NCBI GenBank assembly: GCA_037388885.1
Contig: JARRJS010000040.1
Coordinates: forward strand, 1-23,559
Reading direction: 5' to 3'
DNA length: 23,559 nucleotides
From: JARRJS01 sp037388885
GTDB lineage: Bacteria > Gemmatimonadota > Gemmatimonadetes > Longimicrobiales > RSA9
The position numbers and the translations under genes are program-made. A model generated the notes under the pieces. It saw only the letters and a list, made by a program, of their open reading frames with translations, searched no databases and was not told the DNA's origin. Below are positions 1 through 6,850 of the stretch, one piece after another; position 1 is the stretch's first letter, and every line of letters begins with the position of its first letter.

Positions 1-2
1 TG

Positions 3-611
3 GCGTACAAGCCGGTATCGCGCGGCGTGGAGCCGGTGGTCCTGCGGCAGGTGAAGGCGGTGCCGCCGGCGGCGGGGTCTCGTCGCCGTCGGCCGCGCTA
101 CGAGCCCACGGGCAAGCTGGACACGGTGAACCTGCCCGTCATGGACCGGTTCGCGGCGTCGGCCACCGAGAAGCTGCCGGGCGGCTACTTCCTGCCGTCA
201 GCAGAGGGCGGCATCGTGAAGCTGCTGCGGCTGCACGGGATCCAGGTGCGGCGCACCCTGTCGGAATGGAAGGGCACCGCCCAGGTCTTCCGCATCGACA
301 GCCTGAGCTGGCAATCCAACGAGTTCCAGGGCCACCACCTGTTGGGCGTCGCCGGACAGTACGAAGACGACGACGTTACCCTGCCCGCCGGCTCCTACTA
401 CGTGAGCACGGCTCAGCCGCTGGGCCGCCTGGTCTTCCAACTGCTGGAGCCGGACGGCTACGGGCTGGCGCGCTGGAACTTCTTCGACCGGCGCCTGGGC
501 TCCGAGGAAGGCGCGCTCGCCGGCCTGGTCTACGGCTCCAGCCCCCGGCGCACGTTCCCGCTCTGGCGCGTCGACCGCGACCCGGACGTGGCGATGCGGC
601 GGGTGCGCTGA
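3..611 (+). CDS. Peptidase M14-like protein, C-terminal part only
   Basis: The frame is already open at the window edge, so the gene starts upstream; 202 residues are visible before TGA. What can be read is the non-catalytic tail seen in large bacterial M14 zinc carboxypeptidase-like proteins: a segment with GGYFLPSAEGGIVKLLRLHG (putting the chain back after the peptidase domain), then RIDSLSW, a beta-rich part with VTLPAGSYYVSTAQPLGRL and the ending LLEPDGYGLARWNFFDRRL. The PAGxxxVxTAQPLGRLxxxLLEP pattern is what I recognise from these family tails. No zinc ligands or signal peptide can be checked because they would lie upstream. It ends 20 bp from the stop of the convergent AlkP-superfamily gene. 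A Val codon (GTG) at 27 is internal, not a start. Family assignment is fairly good, activity is not testable here. Confidence 0.7.
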   Translation, partial: AYKPVSRGVEPVVLRQVKAVPPAAGSRRRRPRYEPTGKLDTVNLPVMDRFAASATEKLPGGYFLPSAEGGIVKLLRLHGIQVRRTLSEWKGTAQVFRIDSLSWQSNEFQGHHLLGVAGQYEDDDVTLPAGSYYVSTAQPLGRLVFQLLEPDGYGLARWNFFDRRLGSEEGALAGLVYGSSPRRTFPLWRVDRDPDVAMRRVR

Positions 612-631
612 ACGTTTAGGGCCGGCCCCGC

Positions 632-2929
632 CTACCCGCCGGCGGCCGCGCTCCGTCGCGGCTTCGGCGGGCTCGGGTGCTGCACGGGGCCGGGTTGGAA
701 GTTGGGCGGGCGTGGGGCGAGGGTGCGGATGCCGGCGCGGAAGCGCAGCACGATGGGCCGCATTGCGGTGTCGTATGCCAGGTTGTGCAGCTCGGCCGGG
801 TCCTGCCGCACGTCGTACAGCTCCTCACTGCCGTCCCCGTTCACGATGTAGTGGTAGGTCGAGTCCATCAGCGAGTACATGGCCGGGCCCCAGCTGATGG
901 GGAACCACGCGTTGTTGTCCGAGCCGCGGTCCACGTTGGTGAACGCGGTGTCGGGTGCCTGGTCGGGGATGGCGCCGGTCAGGTGCAGGGGCTTCGGCGA
1001 CGACTGCGTGTCGCCCGTCCCTTCTGCCGCGTCTTCGCCGACCGTGGGCGCATCGGACGCACCCGTGTCCGCCGCCAGCCGATTGGCGGCCAGGGCCGCT
1101 GCCGAGTCCACCTTTCCGGCCCAGAACCGGGCGAGGGAGCGGCCGCCGATGTTGTTGGCGGCGGGGTTCACACCCACCATGTCCAGGATGGTCGCGCCGA
1201 CGTTGCGGAGGCTGACGACCCGGTCCACGTGACCCTCCACGAGGTCCGAGCGCGGGTCGTGGATGACCAGCGGCACGTGCAGGACGACGCGGTACAGGCT
1301 GTTGTTGTGGTCGAACAGGTCGTGCTCGCCCAGCTGCTCACCGTGGTCGCTGGTGAGGATGACGATGGTGTTGTTCAGCACGCCGCGCCGGTCCAGCTCG
1401 CGGAGGATGCGGCCGACGACCCGGTCGATGTGCTGGATGCCCGCCGCATAGCCCGAAGCGTGGGCGGCGCGCTCCGCATGGTTCATCAGCCACGGGTCGT
1501 GGCGCAGGGCGCCGGCGCCGGTGAGCAGGCCGACGAAGTGGTCGTAGTCGTTCCAGTGGCTGCCCCTGGGCATGGCCTCGCGCACGGAGTCCGGCGGGAA
1601 GTACGGCTCGTGGGCGTCGAAGAAGTTGAGGAACGCGAAAAACGGGTGGCCTTTCTGCTTCCCTTCCCAGCGCAGGAACTCGCCTGCCACATCGTCGGCG
1701 GTCTTCGTGTTCAGCACGCGCTGGTAGCCGATCCAGCGGCGTAGCCGTGTGCTCCCGGCCAGGTGTCGGCCGATGGAGCAGCTCAGGATCGTCTGGCCCA
1801 GGTTGACGGGATAGTCGTCGTAGTGCAGGAACCCGCGAGCCAGGCCGGTGCCGTGGGAGGTGAAGACGAGGTTGCCGACGAACCCGCCTGTCAGGTACCC
1901 GGCACGTGACAGCACGTCGGCCACCGTGGGGTAGCGGTCATCGAGCCCGCGCGACCATTCGGCGCCCAGATGGTTCTGCCCCCAGAGCCGCACCGGCCAC
2001 TGGCCCGTGAACATGCTGGCGTGGGACGGCAGCGTCCACGGCGCGGGCGCAATCGCCCGTGTGAACACCATGGACTGCGCCGCCAGGCTGTCCATGACCG
2101 GCGTCTTCACGATGGGCCAGTCGCCGGCATGGCCGAAGTTGTTCACGAAGCTCAGGCTGGCGCCCCGCACGGTGTCCATGATGAGCAGCAGCACGTTCGG
2201 CGAGCCGGCCGGCGCCTGCGGCAGCCAGGCCAGCCAGGTATTCGTCCATTTCCGCTGCTGCCATTCCGTGCGCGCCGTGGAGCCGAGCACGAAAAGCAGG
2301 CCTACCAGGGCGACGGCCGGCGTCCACAGCCGGTGACGGACGGGGCGACGGGCCATGCGCGCCGCCTGCAGGCCGATGCCGATGGCCAGGACCAGCACGG
2401 CCAGCGGGTAGATGCGCTCGATCACCAACCCAAGCGCCAGCGCCGTCATGCCGAGGAACACCCCGACGACGGTGCCGCGCCGGCGCAGCCGCGGCCAGAA
2501 GCGGCCGGCCACCAGCAGGATCAACGCGACGACGCCGAAGAACAGCACGTCCGCCAGCGGCGTCATCCACACGTTTTGGGTGCTCACCCGCACGAGCACA
2601 TCGGCAGACGGCGCCAGGTACACGGGGATCTGCTCGATGATGCCCGCCCACACCGCACACGCGAAGGCGAACAGCAGGGTCCGGCCGACGGACAGCGTGG
2701 CCGGGCCGGACATCGCCTCCGAACTGGCCGCGGCGGTCCCGGCGCCGTCCGCCCCTTGCTGCTGCGCGCCGTTCGCGCCGCCCCCGGTACGGTCGCGTCC
2801 GGAACCGCGTCCGAAGCGCCCCCCACCCTTCCGGCCGCGTTTGTGCGCGCCCGGGGACTCGTCGCCGGAGCTCCGCCGAATGGAATGCGGCCCGGGCTTG
2901 CGGCCGGAGCCCTTCTTCCCGCGACTCAT
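632..2929 (-). CDS. Membrane-anchored sulfatase-fold (alkaline phosphatase superfamily) protein
   Basis: 765 residues. Residues 1-75 are low-complexity and Gly/Arg/Lys-rich, about 80-220 hold four or five hydrophobic segments (likely inner-membrane anchor), and the catalytic domain starts near 243 with SPNVLLLIMDTVRG, whose Asp is a metal ligand. The nucleophile region reads APWTLPSHASMFTG, so Thr299 stands where sulfatases carry the Cys or Ser converted to formylglycine. FFDAHEP (438-441) and TSDHGEQLGEHD (from 527) give further metal ligands. The C-terminal part has a LYDVRQDPAELHNLA sulfatase-like ending. The ATG overlaps the stop of the preceding gene by 4 bp (ATGA), which implies translational coupling. 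With Thr it may be a phosphotransferase or phosphodiesterase rather than a sulfatase; family sure, substrate unknown. An alternative start is Met73, just before the membrane segments. Confidence 0.88.
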   Translation of the reverse strand: MSRGKKGSGRKPGPHSIRRSSGDESPGAHKRGRKGGGRFGRGSGRDRTGGGANGAQQQGADGAGTAAASSEAMSGPATLSVGRTLLFAFACAVWAGIIEQIPVYLAPSADVLVRVSTQNVWMTPLADVLFFGVVALILLVAGRFWPRLRRRGTVVGVFLGMTALALGLVIERIYPLAVLVLAIGIGLQAARMARRPVRHRLWTPAVALVGLLFVLGSTARTEWQQRKWTNTWLAWLPQAPAGSPNVLLLIMDTVRGASLSFVNNFGHAGDWPIVKTPVMDSLAAQSMVFTRAIAPAPWTLPSHASMFTGQWPVRLWGQNHLGAEWSRGLDDRYPTVADVLSRAGYLTGGFVGNLVFTSHGTGLARGFLHYDDYPVNLGQTILSCSIGRHLAGSTRLRRWIGYQRVLNTKTADDVAGEFLRWEGKQKGHPFFAFLNFFDAHEPYFPPDSVREAMPRGSHWNDYDHFVGLLTGAGALRHDPWLMNHAERAAHASGYAAGIQHIDRVVGRILRELDRRGVLNNTIVILTSDHGEQLGEHDLFDHNNSLYRVVLHVPLVIHDPRSDLVEGHVDRVVSLRNVGATILDMVGVNPAANNIGGRSLARFWAGKVDSAAALAANRLAADTGASDAPTVGEDAAEGTGDTQSSPKPLHLTGAIPDQAPDTAFTNVDRGSDNNAWFPISWGPAMYSLMDSTYHYIVNGDGSEELYDVRQDPAELHNLAYDTAMRPIVLRFRAGIRTLAPRPPNFQPGPVQHPSPPKPRRSAAAGG

Positions 2930-4398
2930 GCGATGTACCCCAACCCCTTGAGCCGCTCCCGCACCAGGTCGTCGCCCGCGGCGGGCGGCGGCACGTCGTC
3001 CGCGGCTGCATCCGCCGTGTGCGCGGCGCCGGGCACCAGCGATGTGCCCTGCATACCGGCAGGCACGTCGTAGCCGGCGTGCTCCAGCAGCGTGGGCGCA
3101 ACGTCCAGGAGCTTGACATTCTGCAGCTCGCCCAGCGCCGGGATGCCCGGCCCCGCCAGCACGAAGCCGCCATGCTGCGCGTGGTTACAGTCGTCCGGAC
3201 CCGTGTCGTTCTCCTGCACGTGCAGCCGGCCGTAGCCCACACCGCCGATGGCCCGCCACGCCAGGTCGCCGAAGTGCACGAGTAGATCCGGCGCGATGCG
3301 CTCGACGCTCGCGTAGATCTCCTGGGGCTTGAACACGCGCGTGCCCAGCGGCTTGCCCTCTTCGTCCGTCGTTGCCTCCAGCCGCGCCGCCAGCTCGTCG
3401 CGCACGGATTCGTAGTCCTCCGGCGCGATGGCGCCCTCCGGTTCCCGGCCCTTCACGTTCAGGAACACACGGGCATAGTAGCCGCCACTGCTCCACGCGC
3501 GCGTGCGCGACCAGTCGATGCTCAGCTCGTCGAACGGCGTCACCTGCGTCGGCTGGCTGCGGAGCACCAGGTCGCCCTGCTGCACCAGCCACTCGTTCAC
3601 GCAGAAACCGCCGTCCAGCGGCCGCGCGCCGTGGTCCGACACGACCAGCACCAGCGTGTCGGCGTCCAGCAGCTCCAGCACGGTGCCGATCTCGTGGTCC
3701 AGCAGCTTGTAGTAGTCCCGGATGACGTTCTTGTACGGGCTCGACGGGTCGTGCTGCACGTGCCGCGGGTCGTGGTGCTTCCAGAACCCGTGGTGCATGC
3801 GGTCCAGGCCGATCTCCACGAAATGCAAGTAGTCCCAGTCCTCTTCCACCAGGAAATGGCGCACCACCTCGAAGTGTTTCCGCGTCATGTCCAGGATGTC
3901 CCGGTACAGCCGGTCCTTGTCGTTGGTGCGGAAGCCCTTCACGTCCACCGGGTAATCGCCCACCCACGACCGGATGCGGTCCGCCGCCGATACCGGGTGC
4001 GTGTACGTGTCGGTGCTCGGGTCCGGTGTGAGGAAGCAGCCGACGCAGACGCCGTTGATGCGCCGCGGCGGGTAGGACGGCGGCACGCCGATGGTCACCG
4101 ACCGGCCGCCCTGCATGGCCACCTGGTCCCACATGGTCACCGCCCGGAACCAGCGGGAGTCCGCCGTCTGCATGCGGTCGTAGGAGTGGTCCACGCGGTT
4201 GCGGAAGCCGTACACGCCCAGCGAGCCCGGGTCCCGGCTGGTGGACATGCTCATCCACGCCGGTACGGTGATGGGCGGCACTACGCTCTCCAGCCGGCCA
4301 TACAGGCCGGCCTCCATCAGACGACGGGTGTTCGGCAGGTCCTCGCCCAGCAACAGCTCCGGCGCGGCACAGTCCAGTCCTATGATCAGGATCCTCAT
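2926..4398 (-). CDS. Type I phosphodiesterase/nucleotide pyrophosphatase-like protein (AlkP superfamily)
   Basis: 490 residues, soluble, no signal peptide. It starts MRILIIGLDCAAPELL with the first metal Asp at residue 9; the nucleophile loop is VVPPITVPAWMSMSTS with Thr44; the second metal site is EIGLDRMHHGFWKHHDP (Asp199, His203); VVSDHGARPLDGGF gives Asp255 and His256; HAQHGGFVLAGPGIP supplies the final His409. This is a complete AlkP-superfamily ligand set. The protein ends in LKGLGYIA, a tail common in this family. The start is fixed by an ATGA overlap with the upstream gene (its TGA lies at 4395-4397). The frame stays open further upstream but that is coding sequence of the neighbour. 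No target is evident; phosphodiester or phosphonate-like cleavage of lipids or glycans is possible. It resembles the first gene of this operon more than the third. Confidence 0.88.
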   Translation of the reverse strand: MRILIIGLDCAAPELLLGEDLPNTRRLMEAGLYGRLESVVPPITVPAWMSMSTSRDPGSLGVYGFRNRVDHSYDRMQTADSRWFRAVTMWDQVAMQGGRSVTIGVPPSYPPRRINGVCVGCFLTPDPSTDTYTHPVSAADRIRSWVGDYPVDVKGFRTNDKDRLYRDILDMTRKHFEVVRHFLVEEDWDYLHFVEIGLDRMHHGFWKHHDPRHVQHDPSSPYKNVIRDYYKLLDHEIGTVLELLDADTLVLVVSDHGARPLDGGFCVNEWLVQQGDLVLRSQPTQVTPFDELSIDWSRTRAWSSGGYYARVFLNVKGREPEGAIAPEDYESVRDELAARLEATTDEEGKPLGTRVFKPQEIYASVERIAPDLLVHFGDLAWRAIGGVGYGRLHVQENDTGPDDCNHAQHGGFVLAGPGIPALGELQNVKLLDVAPTLLEHAGYDVPAGMQGTSLVPGAAHTADAAADDVPPPAAGDDLVRERLKGLGYIA

Positions 4399-6236
4399 GG
4401 GATCAGCGATTCTCCTTCCATGCTCTCGCCGCCCGGCGCGCCGAGGGCGCGCAGGATGGTGGGGGCGAGATCGATGATGCGCGGGGCGGTCGATGCGATG
4501 GGCCGGTTCATGAACAGCACACCCGGCACGGCGCCGGGCTCCACGACGTGGTCGCCCGACCAGCGCTCCGTGTTGTCCTCCACCAGCTCCGCCGGCACGG
4601 CGCCGATGGCCGACGACGAAGACACCCGGTACGGTGGCGCGCACCCCACGACGATGTCCGGGGCGCGATCCGTGTGCTCGCCCGAGTACACGCTGCTCCT
4701 CGTATAGACCCGGCGCACAACGACGGCTCCATCGGCCGGGTCCTGCAAGCCGGTCAGGCGCCGCACGATTTCGTCCTTTTCCGCTCCAAGCTCCGCCGGG
4801 TTCACGATGCCCTGCGCTTCGCGGCCCCGGAGGTTCAGGTAGATGCCCGCCATGCCCAGGCCGTACGCCCGCGTCCGGCTCCAGTCCACGTGCCGGAACA
4901 GGTCGCCCGCCGCTTCGCCCGGCTCGACGCCGTCCTTCAACGCCAGGTAGCCGTTGCGGTACAACCACGTGTTCAGATTGAACGCGCGCCGGAAATTCGT
5001 GAACCCGTGATCGCTGGCCACCATGACGAGCGTGTCGTCATCCGCGTACTCCAGCGCTTCCCCCACGATGGCGTCGCACGCCCGATAGTGGTCTTCGATC
5101 ACGTGGGTAAAGTCGTCCGACGGCGGCTCACCGCCGTGCGCCGGATGCGTCGGGTCGCGGTAGCGCCAGAACATGTGCTGGATGCGGTCCGACGTGTCGA
5201 ACAGCACGTAGAACAGGCCCTGGTCCAGGCGCTCGAGCTCGTAGTGCATCATGGCGCGCCGCTCTTCCAGCACGTCCTCGCACTGACGCAGGAACGCGTC
5301 CTCGGAGATGCGCCCGTTGTTCAGCGCGGTGTGCTCCTCCGCCATGCCCAGCGTGTGGTACGGGCCCAGGAACCGCTCCAACTCGGACGCGTAGTCCCAC
5401 GGGTGGCTGATGGGGAAGACAGGCGAGTCGGGATCGAAATGGATGGGCGAGGCGTGAAGCCGGAGGGGCGCGGCGCTCACCAGATGGAACCGTACGAGGC
5501 CGCGCACGCTCTGCAGCATGCCCATGCGGAATCGGACCGGCAGCCACGTTGACCACTCGCCTTCCGCGAGCCGGACCGGGGCCGCCCCGTCGTTCGTGAT
5601 CACGACCTGCCGGGCCGCCGCATCCACCGCCAACCGCAGGTCCAGCTCCGCGTCGCCGTTGGGACCGTGGGGACCGCGAAGCGGCAACACCGCCCGACCA
5701 CCGCCGTCGAGTGCCAGTTCGACGACATGCTCCGCGTCCCCGTTCGCCGCCACGGGCTCGTCCACGTAGTAGCTCGGGGACCCGAATCCGCCCCGGACGT
5801 CCGGCACGCCCACGCCCGCCAGCATGCGGCCGCGGGGCGAGCCCGGCGGGTACGTGCACGGGTGCCGCAGCACCGCACTGGGCACGTCCGCCTCCGTCAG
5901 CCAGGACCACACCGGCTTCCCGCCCCGCAGATTTACTGCACGCGGCGGCAGGAAGCGGCTCTTCTGTTCGTACCGGTAAAGGCCGATCTCCGGCAGGTAG
6001 GTCGCGGGATCACGATGCAGGAAGTCGAAGATGCCGTGCGCGCCGGGATTCGCGCCCACCGCGAAGCTGGACCACGCCACCGGCGTCTGCGGCGGCAGCG
6101 TCGTCGCCAGACGCGCGTAGCCGCCCGACCGACGAAGCCGACTCAGGTTCGGCAGCTCGCCGGCCTCGAGCATCCCTTCGGCAATGGACGGATCCAGTCC
6201 GTCCAGGCCGATCACGACCACCTTCCGCAACTGCAT
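4395..6236 (-). CDS. Alkaline phosphatase family protein (type I phosphodiesterase-like) with inserted beta-rich domain
   Basis: 613 residues. The N-terminus KVVVIGLDGLDPSIAEGML holds the metal Asp12, and LPPQTPVAWSSFAVGANPG carries the likely nucleophile Thr51. The second half has FDTSDRIQHMFWRYRDP and MVASDHGFTNFRRAFNLNTW, and near the C-terminus SGDHVVEPGAVPGVLFMNRP supplies the last His. Between the two halves of the catalytic fold, about residues 165-270, lies a beta-rich stretch (for example RQVVITNDGAAPVRLAEGEW) that looks like an inserted accessory domain. No signal peptide is seen, so it is probably cytoplasmic unless exported by a partner. It is the first enzyme gene of the leftward set, 49 bp after the small membrane-protein gene and overlapping the next gene by ATGA. 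The Shine-Dalgarno before the ATG is weak (GGGT). Substrate unknown. Confidence 0.88.
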   Translation of the reverse strand: MQLRKVVVIGLDGLDPSIAEGMLEAGELPNLSRLRRSGGYARLATTLPPQTPVAWSSFAVGANPGAHGIFDFLHRDPATYLPEIGLYRYEQKSRFLPPRAVNLRGGKPVWSWLTEADVPSAVLRHPCTYPPGSPRGRMLAGVGVPDVRGGFGSPSYYVDEPVAANGDAEHVVELALDGGGRAVLPLRGPHGPNGDAELDLRLAVDAAARQVVITNDGAAPVRLAEGEWSTWLPVRFRMGMLQSVRGLVRFHLVSAAPLRLHASPIHFDPDSPVFPISHPWDYASELERFLGPYHTLGMAEEHTALNNGRISEDAFLRQCEDVLEERRAMMHYELERLDQGLFYVLFDTSDRIQHMFWRYRDPTHPAHGGEPPSDDFTHVIEDHYRACDAIVGEALEYADDDTLVMVASDHGFTNFRRAFNLNTWLYRNGYLALKDGVEPGEAAGDLFRHVDWSRTRAYGLGMAGIYLNLRGREAQGIVNPAELGAEKDEIVRRLTGLQDPADGAVVVRRVYTRSSVYSGEHTDRAPDIVVGCAPPYRVSSSSAIGAVPAELVEDNTERWSGDHVVEPGAVPGVLFMNRPIASTAPRIIDLAPTILRALGAPGGESMEGESLIP

Positions 6237-6285
6237 CTACCCGTGGTGACGGTTCAGGCAGGTACGACGACCGGAATCCGGCGGC

Positions 6286-6474
6286 CTACGCCGCGCCTTT
6301 CCCGTGGTGTGACACATGGTGGCGGTGGTGCGGCGCGGCGTGATCGTGTGATACCGGATGGAAGATCCGGCGAACGCCACCCACCAACCGACGCCAGAAG
6401 GCCAGCAGTACACCCGCGACGGCGGCGATCGCCGACGCCAGCGGCATGTATGTTTCCGGCCCGAAATAAAGCAT
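6286..6474 (-). CDS. Small single-pass membrane protein with His-rich tail
   Basis: 62 residues. It starts MLYFGPETYMPLASAIAAVA, continues through a hydrophobic helix (about 10-27), then a basic, aromatic segment FWRRLVGGVRRIFH, and ends with a His-rich tail (HDHAAPHHRHHVSHHGKG). Its coding potential is supported by a strong Shine-Dalgarno AAGGA at 6485-6481 (minus), 6 nt before the ATG, and by a complete membrane-protein layout. The positive-inside pattern puts the His-rich tail in the cytoplasm. Nine of the last 24 residues are His, so metal binding is possible (inference). It precedes the AlkP-superfamily operon by 49 bp and is probably co-transcribed. I do not know a named family, although short proteins beginning FGPET and holding FWRR seem familiar from Gemmatimonadota-like genomes. 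Confidence 0.7.
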   Translation of the reverse strand: MLYFGPETYMPLASAIAAVAGVLLAFWRRLVGGVRRIFHPVSHDHAAPHHRHHVSHHGKGAA

Positions 6475-6480
6475 GGCCGT

Positions 6481-6485
6481 TCCTT
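6481..6485 (-). promoter_or_regulatory. Strong Shine-Dalgarno of the small membrane-protein gene
   Basis: On the minus strand the sequence is AGAAAGGA followed by ACGGCC and ATG. The AAGGA core with 6-nt spacing is the best ribosome binding site in this part of the window and fixes the start at 6474. Confidence 0.7.
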
Positions 6486-6495
6486 TCTGAAACGA

Positions 6496-6522
6496 GGCAC
6501 TGCCTGGAACCAGGGCAATGCC
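6496..6522 (-). promoter_or_regulatory. Hairpin in the leader just upstream of the small membrane-protein gene
   Basis: The plus strand reads GGCACTGCCTGG, AA, then CCAGGGCAATGCC. The arms pair over about 12 bases with one mismatch and one bulged G. On the minus strand it ends about 6 nt before the Shine-Dalgarno purine run, so it could tune translation or stabilise the mRNA 5' end. There is no U-tract, so it is not an obvious terminator. Function inferred only from position. Confidence 0.4.
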
Positions 6523-6537
6523 GATGTGGCAACGCGC

Positions 6538-6568
6538 ATGTAGCGAGCCGCCGTTCCCGGGCGGCTAC
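6538..6568 (-). promoter_or_regulatory. Second inverted repeat in the divergent regulatory region
   Basis: AGCCGCC (6546-6552), a 7-nt loop, then GGCGGCT (6560-6566) is a perfect 7-bp inverted repeat; flanking GTAG and CTAC bases can extend the pairing with a bulge. It lies 70-95 bp before the leftward small gene. It may be part of a structured 5' leader or a protein-binding dyad. Confidence 0.35.
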
Positions 6569-6839
6569 AACAGATGGACGCCTCGGCGATACAAAACGTT
6601 GGTTCCCGGAAAAATTTGTTTTTGACCCAAGGGTATGTTAACACGGCCGGCGTCGAGCGGGCAGCCCCCCGGTACCCGACTCCGGTCGTGGATCGCGCCT
6701 TGCCAAGGCCGGCGAGGCCGGCCAGGGTCGGTCCCGCGGCCGTCGGCCGCCCGCCGTCGGCCGTGCTGCTTGCTCCGCCGGGCGCGGCGGCACAAATTCC
6801 CGACCTCCCGGTATTCAACACGGGACGATCCAGACCAAT

Positions 6840-6844
6840 GGGAG
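6840..6844 (+). promoter_or_regulatory. Shine-Dalgarno that decides the aconitase-fusion start
   Basis: GGGAG, 6 nt before the ATG at 6851. It supports starting the protein at MHPALRNLKVEK rather than at the far upstream end of the open frame. Confidence 0.6.
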
Positions 6845-6850
6845 CAGGTC

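Larger units (their letters stand above)
6475..6850. other. 376-bp divergent intergenic region with AT-rich island
   Basis: No gene is supported here. It separates the leftward AlkP-superfamily set from the rightward aconitase fusion, so both promoters should lie within it. The stretch 6585-6645 is strikingly AT-rich for this genome, with A-runs, T-runs and a GTTAAC palindrome around 6637-6642, and is the likely promoter zone. A TTGACC at 6622-6627 resembles a -35 box but no matching -10 sits 16-18 bp downstream. The aconitase frame remains open through 6635-6850, but codon content is unconvincing and a good ribosome site at 6840 argues for a later start. Confidence 0.5.

Noticed and set aside
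600..640. Bidirectional terminator between the convergent M14-like and AlkP-superfamily genes
   Set aside because: The 20-bp gap is GC-rich with small inverted repeats but no convincing stem with a T-run.
4399..4968. Upstream extension of the 490-residue phosphodiesterase frame
   Set aside because: It is out-of-frame reading of the preceding phosphodiesterase gene; the ATGA overlap and MRILIIGLD start are decisive.
6635..6850. Upstream extension of the aconitase frame by 72 codons
   Set aside because: Arg/Pro/Ser-rich, no similarity to the LeuD fold, and a proper Shine-Dalgarno with ATG exists at 6840-6853.
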